A stretch of DNA of 64,000 nt from positions 868,001 through 932,000 of the forward strand of contig AP025582.1 in assembly GCA_022846075.1 (NCBI GenBank), read 5' to 3'. Shown here in pieces: positions 24,030 to 32,596 of the stretch. Under the pieces are notes generated by a model. It worked only from the letters and a program-made list of their open reading frames with translations. It was not told where the DNA came from and did not search any database. How positions within the stretch are numbered: the first letter of the stretch is position 1; each line of letters opens with the position of its first letter. Source of the stretch: Oscillospiraceae bacterium (GTDB lineage: Bacteria; Bacillota; Clostridia; Oscillospirales; Oscillospiraceae). The translations under genes and the position numbers were made by a program.

Positions 24030-25952
24030 ATGGGAGAGAAAGAGACAGGCAAGCGGGTGGCCCCCGGTTCCGCCGGGGGGAAAAAGCTGGCCCTTGTGAT
24101 CGCCGCCTTTGCGGTGGGCGTCCTGGCCGTGGCCTATGTCGGCCTGTGCGCCTTCGCCAGCGGGGCCAAGCTGTGGCCCCATACCTCCGTGCTGGGGGTG
24201 GACGTGTCCGGGCTGACCTACGCCCAGGCGGAGGAGAAGCTGACCGCGGAGCTTCCGCTGAAGTGGGTGGGCAAGACCGTGGAGCTCTATGAGCCCCAGA
24301 GCGGGACGCGGCTGGAGCTGGACGCGGAAGGGCTGATGGAGCCCAGCGACCTGGCCGAGTCGCTGACCCACGTCAACGACAGGGGGAATTTTCTCACCAA
24401 CGGCGGACGCTATGTGGCGGCGCTGTTTTCCCGGGGGAACGCGGACTTTGGACCCTCCCTGCGGTATACCGAGGCGGGCCAGAAGCGGATGGACGACACC
24501 CTGGCGGAGCTGACAAGGGAGCTGGGCATCGACGGGAACGAGACCACCTATGAGGTCACCGATGAGGCCATCCTATTTGAAAAGGGCGTCACCGGGACCG
24601 CGGTGGACGCCGACGCCGTCCGCACCGGGGTCACAGCCGCCCTTATCGGCACGGGGCCGGAAACGGTGAACATCTCCCTGGTCCAGGCGCCCCCCGCCGA
24701 GCCCGACTTCGAGGCCATCCACCGGGAGGTGTACGCCGAGGCCGCCGACGCTTATCTGGACAAGGACAGCGGGGAGATCGTCCCCTCGGTCACCGGGGCG
24801 GACTTTGACGTAGAGGCCGCCCGGGCCGCCCTGGATCAGGCCGCCGAGGGGAGCAAGTGCCGGATCCCGCTCACCCTGACCGAGCCCGGCCTCTCCACCG
24901 AGGCGCTGACCGCCAGCCTTTTCCGGGACACCTTGGGGGCCGCCGCCACCAAGTTTACCGGCACCGCGGACCGGAAGAAGAATATCGCCCTGGCCTGTTC
25001 TTTCCTCAACGGCCAGGTGGTTTTCCCCGGGGATACCTTCTCCTTCAACGCCGTGTGCAGCCCCTATTCCACCTCCAACGGCTACGGAAAGGCGGGGGCC
25101 TATGTCAACGGCAAGACGGTGGATACCACCGCGGGCGGCATCTGCCAGGCCTCCTCTACCCTCTACTGGTCCACCCTGAAGGCCAATCTGGAGACTGTGG
25201 AGCGCCACGCCCACCGCTACGAGCCCAATTATATCAAGGGCGGCCTGGACGCCACGGTCTACGGTGACGCCGGCACCTCCGGCAGCCTGGATTTCCAGTT
25301 CAAGAACAACACCGACTACCCGGTGAAGATCGAGGCCTACGTGGACAGCGACAACTATGTCCGGGTGGCCGTCTACGGCACCGACGCCACCGGCATCCAC
25401 GGGGAGCCCTACTCCACCAACCGGGTGGTCACCCAGTACGCCCAGACCACCTACGAGGCCAACCCCGCCGTCGCCCAGGGCACCACGCAGAAGGACCCCG
25501 AGCGCACCGCCTACAACGCCGTGTCCATCGAGACCTATCAGCAGTTGGTGGACGCCTCGGGGAACGTGATCTCCACCAACTATCTCTACAAGACCAACTA
25601 TAAGCTGCGTGACGCCGTCATCTTCTACAACCCCGCCGACGCGGCCCTGTGGGGGATCGACCCGGCCACGGGCCTCAAGACCCTGACGCCGGTGACACCC
25701 ACTCCGGACGTGGCGGACCCCGCCGAAAATACTGCCCCCACGGAGAGCGGTGCCCCTGTGGTGGGCGGGGACCCGGCGCAGACAAGCTCCCCGGCGGAGA
25801 CCGGAGCGGTGACGCCCCCGGTGGTGGAGAGCCGTCCCCCCGAGGAGACGGCGCAGCCGCCCGTGGAGAGCCAGGCCCCGGCGGCGGAGCCCTCCGCGGC
25901 CCCCACGCCCACCCCGGACCCGGACGCCCCCCTGCCCCCGCCGGGCGTGTGA
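24030..25952 (+). CDS. VanW-family cell-envelope protein with peptidoglycan-binding-like repeats
   Basis: 640 residues. One N-terminal transmembrane segment (~residues 20-45) anchors an extracellular protein. Two YoaR-like (PG_binding_4) modules span roughly residues 55-300, one beginning GVDVSGLTYAQAEEKL. The VanW domain (~310-470) contains FSFNAVCSPYSTSNGYGKAG and GGICQASSTLYWSTLKANL. The C-terminal ~90 residues are Pro/Thr/Glu-rich and probably thread through the wall. VanW proteins accompany wall remodelling and vancomycin clusters, but this form is a common housekeeping envelope protein, not evidence of resistance. The next gene is 27 bp downstream. Confidence 0.9.
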   Translation: MGEKETGKRVAPGSAGGKKLALVIAAFAVGVLAVAYVGLCAFASGAKLWPHTSVLGVDVSGLTYAQAEEKLTAELPLKWVGKTVELYEPQSGTRLELDAEGLMEPSDLAESLTHVNDRGNFLTNGGRYVAALFSRGNADFGPSLRYTEAGQKRMDDTLAELTRELGIDGNETTYEVTDEAILFEKGVTGTAVDADAVRTGVTAALIGTGPETVNISLVQAPPAEPDFEAIHREVYAEAADAYLDKDSGEIVPSVTGADFDVEAARAALDQAAEGSKCRIPLTLTEPGLSTEALTASLFRDTLGAAATKFTGTADRKKNIALACSFLNGQVVFPGDTFSFNAVCSPYSTSNGYGKAGAYVNGKTVDTTAGGICQASSTLYWSTLKANLETVERHAHRYEPNYIKGGLDATVYGDAGTSGSLDFQFKNNTDYPVKIEAYVDSDNYVRVAVYGTDATGIHGEPYSTNRVVTQYAQTTYEANPAVAQGTTQKDPERTAYNAVSIETYQQLVDASGNVISTNYLYKTNYKLRDAVIFYNPADAALWGIDPATGLKTLTPVTPTPDVADPAENTAPTESGAPVVGGDPAQTSSPAETGAVTPPVVESRPPEETAQPPVESQAPAAEPSAAPTPTPDPDAPLPPPGV

Positions 25953-25979
25953 GCCAGCCGCAAAAGGAGAGAGATCACC

Positions 25980-26660
25980 ATGTTTCAAGGCTTTACAAAA
26001 GAGACGGTCGACTTCATGTGGGGCATCCGCTTCAATAACGAGCGCAGCTGGTTCGAGGCCCACAAGGAGGAGTATCTCACCACGTTTTACGAGCCCATGA
26101 AGGCGCTGGCCCGGGATCTCTACGAGGGCTTTGCCGAACCCCACGAGGAGCTGGGGCTGATGTGCCGGGTCTCCCGTATCTACCGGGACGCCCGGAGGCT
26201 CCATGGACGGGGGCCTTATAAGGATCACCTCTGGCTCTCCCTGGAGCAGCCCGCGGAGGAGTGGTCCCTCCAGCCCGTGTTCTGGTTTGAGCTGGGCCCG
26301 GAGGAGTACAGCTTCGGCCTGGGCTACTGGATGGCCCGGGCGGCCACGATGGCCAAATTCCGGGCCCGGATGGACAAGGACCCCAAGACCATGGAGAAGT
26401 TCGCCCGCCAGCTCAAAAAACAGGATACATTTACCCTCAACGGGGAGGATTTCAAACGCCGGAAGGAGGCCCCCAGCGCCCTGCTGGACCCCTGGTACAA
26501 CAAAAAGGGAGGCTTCTCTCTGAGCTGTGACCGGCCCCACGACGAGCTTCTGTTTTCGCCCCAGCTTCCGGCGCATATCATTGGGGAGTGGGAGAAGCTG
26601 CTGCCCCTGTTCCGCTATATCTCCACCCTGGACGGAGACCCGGACCCCCGGCAGGCTTGA
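25980..26660 (+). CDS. DUF2461 family protein
   Basis: 226 residues. FTKETVDFMWGIRFNNERSWFEAHKEEYLTT at the N-terminus and the RIYRDARRLHGRGPYKDHLW segment near residues 65-85 are hallmarks of the DUF2461/TIGR02453 family, which has no assigned function. The protein looks soluble and has no signal peptide. AGGAGAG precedes the ATG. It may be co-transcribed with the VanW gene, 27 bp upstream. Confidence 0.85.
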   Translation: MFQGFTKETVDFMWGIRFNNERSWFEAHKEEYLTTFYEPMKALARDLYEGFAEPHEELGLMCRVSRIYRDARRLHGRGPYKDHLWLSLEQPAEEWSLQPVFWFELGPEEYSFGLGYWMARAATMAKFRARMDKDPKTMEKFARQLKKQDTFTLNGEDFKRRKEAPSALLDPWYNKKGGFSLSCDRPHDELLFSPQLPAHIIGEWEKLLPLFRYISTLDGDPDPRQA

Positions 26661-26741
26661 ACAACATTTTTTGACAGAGGAAAAGCCCGTCCCACTGCGC
26701 ATACTGTTCTTATCAATGGACAGAAAGGCGGTGGGGCGGGC

Positions 26742-27479
26742 TTGTGTTTTGACTGGAAAAAACAAGCGGTGGCGCTCCTGCTGGCCCTGACGCTCCCCTG
26801 GGCGGGGCTGGGGATGGAGCGCTGCTTTTCGCTGGATACGGTGCGGGCGGACGGGCTGGCGGAGGGGGTGGAGGAGCCCAAGCTCATCGCCCTGACCTTT
26901 GACGACGGCCCCCGGCGCTCCACCACCACAGACCTGTTGGACGGACTGGCCCGGCGGGGGGTCCACGCTACCTTTTTTCTCATCGGGGAGTTGGTTCCCG
27001 GTAATGAGGACGTGGTGCAGCGGATGGATCGAGAGGGGCACCAGATCGGCATCCATACCTACGACCACGTGAAGCTCACCGGCCTCAACGCCGCCGATTT
27101 TTCCGCCCAGGTGGACCGGACGAGGAATCTTTTGAAGGAGACCCTGGGCCACAACGACTTTATCCTCCGCCCCCCTTACGGCATGACGGACAACGGAGTG
27201 ATCAAGCGGGCGGGAAGCCCCATCATCCTGTGGTCCATCGACCCGGAGGACTGGAACGATAAAAACGTGGACCGCATTGTGGAGCACGTGGTCTCCCGGG
27301 CCTCCGACGGGGACATCATCCTGCTCCACGATATCTACCCCACCTCGGTGGAGGCCGCCCTGCGCATCGTGGACGCCCTGCACGAGAAGGGGTTTCTCTT
27401 TCTCACCATAGACGAGCTGTGTGAGGAGCGGAAGGTGACGCCCTCCTCCGGGGAGATCTGCCGGCACTTTTATCCGTGA
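26742..27479 (+). CDS. Polysaccharide deacetylase, NodB-type, secreted
   Basis: 245 residues with an N-terminal signal peptide or anchor (QAVALLLALTLPWAGLG). The NodB domain holds ALTFDDGPRRS (catalytic Asp and metal Asp), GIHTYDH (metal His pair), LRPPYG, ILWSIDPEDW and DIILLHD. These enzymes remove N-acetyl groups from peptidoglycan or chitin-like polymers outside the membrane. The TTG at 26742 is the only start that keeps the full signal; its ribosome binding site is G-rich and imperfect. It is close to other envelope genes (VanW upstream, Ig-like protein downstream). Confidence 0.88.
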   Translation: MCFDWKKQAVALLLALTLPWAGLGMERCFSLDTVRADGLAEGVEEPKLIALTFDDGPRRSTTTDLLDGLARRGVHATFFLIGELVPGNEDVVQRMDREGHQIGIHTYDHVKLTGLNAADFSAQVDRTRNLLKETLGHNDFILRPPYGMTDNGVIKRAGSPIILWSIDPEDWNDKNVDRIVEHVVSRASDGDIILLHDIYPTSVEAALRIVDALHEKGFLFLTIDELCEERKVTPSSGEICRHFYP

Positions 27480-27609
27480 GCCGCGGAGTGCCTCTGAAGG
27501 CCCCTGGCCCCGCCTTTTTGACAGGATTTTTGTAGAAAGGTGCGGATATCCCGGCTTTTCGGATGTGCCCGCGCGCAATTACAAAATAGTGACAGTTGCC
27601 CTGGGGCCG

Positions 27610-27638
27610 TTGACGATTTTCCTCCCAGCGTGTACAAT
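27610..27638 (+). promoter_or_regulatory. Promoter of the anchored Ig-like protein gene
   Basis: TTGACG (27610-27615), 17-bp spacer, TACAAT (27633-27638). Confidence 0.8.
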
Positions 27639-27671
27639 AATAGGGAAAAACGCGGAAACGGGGGGAAGGAC

Positions 27672-28709
27672 ATGGCAAGGCAGGCCGGTTCGAAAAATGA
27701 GCTGATCAAATGTGAGTATTGCGGAGAGATGTACTCCGTCACCTATAAACATTGTCCCTTCTGCAACGAGGACGGCACCGGGCGCTGGGACGATCCCGAC
27801 AGCGACTACGACGAGGATTACGAAGAGGCCCCGCGGGCCAAGGGGGGAAAACGATTGGCTGGAGGAAGCAGGCGCGGCGGCGGGGGCGGCGGATACGGCG
27901 GTCCCTCCATCGGGCGGATCATCGGCACCATCATCTCCCTGGCCCTGATCGTGGCGGCGGTATGCATCGTCATCTCCATCGTCAAATCCATGCTGGACAA
28001 AAATCCGGCCGGGCCGGAGAACTCACCCAACCCGGGGGTGACCCAGAGCGTCCCGCCCCAGGACAGCCAGCCCCCGGAGGAGAGCCAGACCGTTGAGACC
28101 AGTCCGGTGGAGAGCCTTCCCCCGGAGACCCTTCCCGCCGTGACCCCTCAGGTCACTCCGGCGGCGGGCAGCCCCACCGGCTTCACCCTCAACCGGGAGG
28201 ACTTCACCTTTGACGCGGTGGGACAGGTTTTCCAGATGAAGGCTACATATACTCCGGCGGGGACCAGCGGGGACATTACGTGGAAGTCCAGCGATCCCAA
28301 CGTGGCCTCGGTCTCCTGGAACGGCGTGGTCACCGCCGTGTCCGAGGGAACCGTCACCCTTACCGCTACGCTGGACGGCGTGGGGGAGCAGAAGTGCATT
28401 GTCCGGTGCAACTTCAAGAAGACCGGAGACACCCCGGCCAGCGCCGCGCCCAGCGCCTCCACCGCCCCCTCCGGCGGCGGGACCGCCTCCTTTACCCTGA
28501 ACCGGGAGGACTTCACCCTGAAGGTCGGGGAGACCTTCCGGCTGATCCCCCAGGGGACCAGCGCGGCGGCCTCCTGGAGCTCCAGCAACCCCAACGTGGC
28601 CTCCGTCTCCTCTGACGGCACGGTCACCGGCGTGGGAAAGGGCACCTGCAGCGTCACCGCCACCATCGACGGAGTGAGCGTCAAGTGCATCGTGCGCTGT
28701 TCCGGCTGA
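27672..28709 (+). CDS. Zinc-ribbon, membrane-anchored protein with two Big_2 (Ig-like) domains
   Basis: 345 residues. The N-terminus has CEYCGEMY and CPFCNEDG, a two-CxxC zinc ribbon that should be cytoplasmic. A Gly-rich spacer leads to one transmembrane helix (~residues 85-107). Outside, a Pro/Ser/Glu-rich stalk is followed by two bacterial Ig-like group 2 domains, each starting FTLNREDFT and each with the SSxPNVASVS-x-x-G pattern. The layout suggests a surface or wall-binding protein with an inside zinc module. I know of no defined function. GGAAGGA precedes the ATG; the frame is open upstream but lies before the promoter start. Confidence 0.83.
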   Translation: MARQAGSKNELIKCEYCGEMYSVTYKHCPFCNEDGTGRWDDPDSDYDEDYEEAPRAKGGKRLAGGSRRGGGGGGYGGPSIGRIIGTIISLALIVAAVCIVISIVKSMLDKNPAGPENSPNPGVTQSVPPQDSQPPEESQTVETSPVESLPPETLPAVTPQVTPAAGSPTGFTLNREDFTFDAVGQVFQMKATYTPAGTSGDITWKSSDPNVASVSWNGVVTAVSEGTVTLTATLDGVGEQKCIVRCNFKKTGDTPASAAPSASTAPSGGGTASFTLNREDFTLKVGETFRLIPQGTSAAASWSSSNPNVASVSSDGTVTGVGKGTCSVTATIDGVSVKCIVRCSG

Positions 28710-28726
28710 GCTGAATAGACAAACAA

Positions 28727-28760
28727 AAGGGCCCCGCGTCATGAGACGCGGGGCCCTTTT
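28727..28760. terminator. Bidirectional terminator
   Basis: A 15-bp stem (28727-28741 with 28746-28760) with an ATGA loop lies between the Ig-like gene and the convergent rpiB. Confidence 0.93.
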
Positions 28761-28782
28761 TAGACCGGTTTGGGGATAAGGT

Positions 28783-29217
28783 TTATTTTTCCAGCCCGGA
28801 GATCTTATCCACCCGCCGCTGATGGCGGCCGCCCTCAAAGGCGGTGTTCAGAAAGACCTCCACGATGCGCTCGGCCAGGTTGGGGCCGATCATGCCGCCC
28901 CCCAGGGCCAGCATATTGGCGTCGTTGTGGCGGCGGGTCATCTCGGCGGAGAGGGGCTCGGAGCACAGGGCGCAGCGGATGCCCTTGACCTTGTTGGCAG
29001 CGATGGAGATGCCGATGCCGGTGGTGCAGATGACGATGCCCTTCTCGCACGCGCCGGAGGCCACCGCCTGGGCGGCGGCGGCGCCGAAGTCGGGGTAGTC
29101 GCAGGAGTCGGTGTTGTCACAGCCGAAGTCCTTGTAGGGGATGTTGTTGGCCTCCAGATAACCGATGATATGCTGCTTGAGGGCGAAGCCTCCGTGGTCG
29201 GAACCCAGTGCGATCAT
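28783..29217 (-). CDS. rpiB: Ribose 5-phosphate isomerase B
   Basis: 144 residues. It begins MIALGSDHGGFALKQHI, and the active-site region ICTTGIGISIAANKVKGIRCALC and RRHNDANMLALGG are typical. The enzyme interconverts ribose 5-phosphate and ribulose 5-phosphate in the pentose phosphate pathway; close RpiB/LacAB relatives act on other sugars. GGAGGACATC lies before the ATG. It is 25 bp after the PHP phosphatase gene on the same strand and is the last gene of the unit. Confidence 0.95.
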   Translation of the reverse strand: MIALGSDHGGFALKQHIIGYLEANNIPYKDFGCDNTDSCDYPDFGAAAAQAVASGACEKGIVICTTGIGISIAANKVKGIRCALCSEPLSAEMTRRHNDANMLALGGGMIGPNLAERIVEVFLNTAFEGGRHQRRVDKISGLEK

Positions 29218-29242
29218 GATGATGTCCTCCTTCTATCGTTTC

Positions 29243-30046
29243 TTATAGTTTGACCAGTTTGGGCCGGCGGCGTTCGTAGACGGCGATGGAATCAAAACCC
29301 ATCTCCCCCAGGAGCCGGGCGGCGGCGGGAAGGCCCTTGGCCACGTCCCCGGGGCTGTGGGCGTCGCTGCCCAGGGTGACGAGGGTGCCTCCGCAGGAGC
29401 GGTAGAGGGCCAGGATGCTCCGCCAGTCCTCCACGCTCCGGCCCCGGCAGGTGTTGACCTCGATACCCTTGCCCTTTGCGATGACCGTGCGGAAGATGGA
29501 GCGGATGCGCTCGGTGTACCGGTCCAGGGTCACGTGGTTGCCGTCCCGGCCGTTCATGTACCGGAGCGGGTAGATAACGTGGCCCAGTACGTCCCAGCAG
29601 TCCAGGGCGGCCAGGGCCTCCATACAGGAGAAGTAGTCGTCCAGGGCGGTGTGGCAGGCCTCCTCACCGCGGTAATCGATATAGTAAAAGTCCACGCCTC
29701 CGGCGGCCCGCCCCTGATTGTGCACCGAGCCGATGACAAAGTCCAGCTCTGGGTGGCTGACGATCCGGGCGGCCTCCTGGGGGGCCTCCCAGGGCTCACC
29801 CAGCTCCAGGCCCATTCGGATGGGAAGCCGTCCGGCAAATTGGGCCCGTGCCTGGGCCAGCTGTTCCTCGACCCCCTCCCAGCGGAAGGAGAGGTCCAGC
29901 TTGCCGTCGGCGCTGAGCAGGTCGCAGTGGTCGGTGAGGCACAGCTCGTCCATTCCGGCGTCCAGAGCCGCCTGGGCCATCTGGACCAGGGGGGCGGAGC
30001 TGTCGGGGGAGCAGAGGGAGTGGGTGTGGTAGTCGGCTAAAAACAT
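29243..30046 (-). CDS. PHP-domain histidinol-phosphatase family protein
   Basis: 267 residues. It opens MFLADYHTHSLCSPDS (metal-binding HxH), then LCLTDHCD, GSVHNQG and GSDAHSPGDV, the full set of PHP metal ligands. It resembles HisJ/HisK histidinol-phosphatases that give L-histidinol, but no other histidine genes are near, so a different phosphoester is possible. The ATG at 30046 with GGAGG 9 nt upstream replaces a longer frame that would add an unlikely Pro/Arg-rich extension. Paired with rpiB by a 25-bp gap. Confidence 0.88.
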   Translation of the reverse strand: MFLADYHTHSLCSPDSSAPLVQMAQAALDAGMDELCLTDHCDLLSADGKLDLSFRWEGVEEQLAQARAQFAGRLPIRMGLELGEPWEAPQEAARIVSHPELDFVIGSVHNQGRAAGGVDFYYIDYRGEEACHTALDDYFSCMEALAALDCWDVLGHVIYPLRYMNGRDGNHVTLDRYTERIRSIFRTVIAKGKGIEVNTCRGRSVEDWRSILALYRSCGGTLVTLGSDAHSPGDVAKGLPAAARLLGEMGFDSIAVYERRRPKLVKL

Positions 30047-30180
30047 GGTATAGGACCTCCTGAAGTCGTCCAATCTTTCCTCCGCCCCGCAGGGTGGAGG
30101 GGGTATCCGGGGGGACTCGTTCGGCGCAGCCGATGCCGGAGGGCATCCCGCGACCAAAGGGAGCCCCCCGGAAGGCGCGG

Positions 30181-30248
30181 CTGTGGAGCGAAGCGACGCA
30201 TTTTCCACAGACCGGCTGTCCGTTGGCGGCTGCGCCGCCTACGGACAG
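30181..30248. other. Stacked intergenic hairpins between the PMT and PHP genes
   Basis: CTGTGGA/TCCACAG (30181-30187 with 30204-30210) and a stem CTGTCCGT..GGCGGC/GCCGCC..ACGGACAG (30216-30248). The 231-bp gap holds no gene I can support; it may carry a repeat or terminator. Confidence 0.5.
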
Positions 30249-30277
30249 CTCATACCCTGCGGGTAAAATGTCCGCGC

Positions 30278-32533
30278 CTAGAAGGGCCAGCTCTCGATCC
30301 ACTTGACTAAGGGCTCATACCAGGTGGGGATGGTCAGGCCGATGAGGACAGGGTAGAAGAGGGCGTACAGGCCTGCCGAAAGCCCCGTGAGGCCGTAGAC
30401 CGGCTTTTTCCAGTCCCCGCCCCGCTCCATCAGCCCGTTGAAGAGGTAGGAGATGGCGAAGGTGAGGAAGAGAATGGAGGGGAAATAGTGGTACTCGAAG
30501 GTGGTGCGGCCGATGAGCCACCAGGGGGCCAGCTGGGAGAGGAAGGCCACCAGGATGAAGGCGGCCTTCCCGGAATGGCCCGGGGCGGCGTACAGCAGGA
30601 GGCCGGCCAGAGCCAGATAGGCCAGGAGGCAGGCGGCCAGGATGATCCAGTTGCGGATGAGAACCTCGGGGGGCAGCTCGGCGTAGAAGACCCCGTTCTC
30701 CCCCTGCTCGGAGCGGTAGGTGAGGAGGGTGGCCGCCCCGCTCAGGGCGGCCAGGAAGGCGGCCTTGGACCACAGGCGGCGGAAGGAGTGGGCGGCGCAG
30801 ACCAGGATGGCCCCCAGCCCCGCCCAGCAGACCACGGGATTGCCGAAGGCGGCGAAGCGGGTGGTGAAGCCGGGGACAGAGTTGTCCATATAGTAGAGGA
30901 TGGGCCGGGCGTCCACGATCCACTGGAACCACCGGGAGGAATAGGGATGGGCCTGGGAGACCCCCTCGTGATAGGTGAGCATATACCACTGGTTATTGGC
31001 CATGATGCCGGTGAGGCTGTCGGTGGGGATGACGGCGGCCTTGAATTCCTCTCCCCCGGTGAGGTGGCCCCAGACGTTCTGGAAGAGAACCGGCAGGCTC
31101 TCCTTCGCCCCGGCTAGGGTGTTGGCCAGGGACAGGTCCACCCCCTTGGCCTGGGCGTAGGGGAGGTAGGAGGCGGTATAGATGGCGAAGGGGATGATGA
31201 TAAAGCACAAGACGGAGAACAGCAGGGTCTTGACGCACCAGGCGGCCAGCTCGCCCTTTTGTTCCGGGGGCCAGTCCCGGAGCTTCTGGTAAAAGCCCAT
31301 GAAGTAGACCACGGCCAGCCCCAGGGCGGCGTAGATCACCGTCCACTTGGCCGAGGCCCCCAGGCCCCACATGAGCCCGGAGAGGAAGAGGGGCAGGGCC
31401 CCCTTCTTGAAAGAAGTCCCGGCGGGGAGGGTGAGGTAGCGGTACATGAAAAAGTACATGCACAGGATGAAAAAGACCCCATAGGTGTCGATGGTGGCGA
31501 TGCGGGTCTGGGTCAGGTGCATGAAGTCGAAGGCGAAGAGGGCGGTGCCGCAGGCGGCCACCGGGGTCTTGCCGAAGAGGTTTTTCAGGAACAGGTAGAG
31601 GATGGGGAGCATCAACACCCCGAAGAGGGTGCCCATGAACCGCCAGCCGAAGGGGGTCATGCCGAAGAGGCGGATACCCAGGCCCAAAATCAGCTTGCCC
31701 AGGGGCGGGTGGGTCACCTCGTAGGGGTAGACCCCGTCGATGTGCTCCTTGGCGGTGCGGGCGTGGTAGATCTCGTCAAAGTAGGTGGAGTTGTGCCACG
31801 TGGACTTGGCGGGCACCGTGGCGTCCACCGAGAAGAGGTCCCGGACCTCCGGAGCGGCGGCGGAGCCGTCGGCCAGGGCCCAGTTGAAGGGGACCGGGCG
31901 GCCGCTTTGGTCCAAAAGGCAGAATTTGGACAGCTGGAGGTTGGCCTTCTCCGCCTTTCCGGTGATTCGAATAAAGCGGACGTTTTGGGGATTTTCTACG
32001 GTGACGTCAATCCACTTGTACAGCTGGTTGTACTTCTGGGTCAGGGCGTAGCTGGGGTCATAGCCCTCGGCGTTGGCCCAGTACCAGCCGGTGACCTTGT
32101 CCGGGTCGGCCCCATCCTCCCTGCGCTGCCACAGGGTGGACCAGTGGCCGCCGTCGGCGGAGATCTCCACGTTGTAGGCCCCCGTGCCCAGGCCGGAGTA
32201 ATAGCGGATGCCGGCGGCGTACACCGGGTCGCCCATGATCTCGATGGTGAGGGGGGCACCCCCAGCGAACTCATAGACGCTCTGGGGGGCGGTGGTGTCC
32301 CCCAGTTGGAAGAAGGCGGTGGCGGCGTAGGCCAGGGTGATGAGCAGGAGGGGCAGCCGGTCCTTCCGCTCCATGGGGTGGCACCTTCCGGCAAAGGTGA
32401 GCCGGCAGGGCTGGGCGGCCTTCTCCGCCGGGGCCAGGCCGCCCCGGACCCCCCGGACGTAACGCAGGAGGAAGAGAAAGACGCAGCCCAGGACGGCCAG
32501 GGCAAACAGGATGGAGGGGGTGATGTATCTCAT
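30278..32533 (-). CDS. PMT-family membrane glycosyltransferase
   Basis: 751 residues with about a dozen hydrophobic segments. The first large loop contains DEIYHARTAKEHIDG and THPPLGK, where the DE pair is the catalytic acid site of dolichyl-phosphate-mannose protein mannosyltransferases. Such enzymes transfer sugar from a polyprenyl-phosphate carrier to proteins or glycans outside the membrane. Unusually, an extra ~130-residue soluble insertion (about residues 70-200) before that loop carries a beta-sandwich-like, carbohydrate-binding-looking segment. The ATG at 32533 starts MRYITPS. The gene downstream (PHP) is 231 bp away. Confidence 0.87.
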   Translation of the reverse strand: MRYITPSILFALAVLGCVFLFLLRYVRGVRGGLAPAEKAAQPCRLTFAGRCHPMERKDRLPLLLITLAYAATAFFQLGDTTAPQSVYEFAGGAPLTIEIMGDPVYAAGIRYYSGLGTGAYNVEISADGGHWSTLWQRREDGADPDKVTGWYWANAEGYDPSYALTQKYNQLYKWIDVTVENPQNVRFIRITGKAEKANLQLSKFCLLDQSGRPVPFNWALADGSAAAPEVRDLFSVDATVPAKSTWHNSTYFDEIYHARTAKEHIDGVYPYEVTHPPLGKLILGLGIRLFGMTPFGWRFMGTLFGVLMLPILYLFLKNLFGKTPVAACGTALFAFDFMHLTQTRIATIDTYGVFFILCMYFFMYRYLTLPAGTSFKKGALPLFLSGLMWGLGASAKWTVIYAALGLAVVYFMGFYQKLRDWPPEQKGELAAWCVKTLLFSVLCFIIIPFAIYTASYLPYAQAKGVDLSLANTLAGAKESLPVLFQNVWGHLTGGEEFKAAVIPTDSLTGIMANNQWYMLTYHEGVSQAHPYSSRWFQWIVDARPILYYMDNSVPGFTTRFAAFGNPVVCWAGLGAILVCAAHSFRRLWSKAAFLAALSGAATLLTYRSEQGENGVFYAELPPEVLIRNWIILAACLLAYLALAGLLLYAAPGHSGKAAFILVAFLSQLAPWWLIGRTTFEYHYFPSILFLTFAISYLFNGLMERGGDWKKPVYGLTGLSAGLYALFYPVLIGLTIPTWYEPLVKWIESWPF

Positions 32534-32553
32534 AGGCGTGAACTCCCGGAAAG

Positions 32554-32596
32554 ATAAAATAAGAGCGACCCCGGAAAGGGCCGCCCTCTATTTTAT
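32554..32596 (-). terminator. Terminator of dnaJ
   Basis: Arms ATAAAAT..AGAG and CTCT..ATTTTAT (32554-32565 with 32586-32596, one bulged A) overlap the dnaJ stop codon; TTTCC follows on the minus strand. Confidence 0.7.

Noticed and set aside
24030-25952. Vancomycin resistance from the VanW gene
   Set aside because: No vanHAX ligase or vanRS partner is nearby; VanW domains are common in ordinary envelope proteins.
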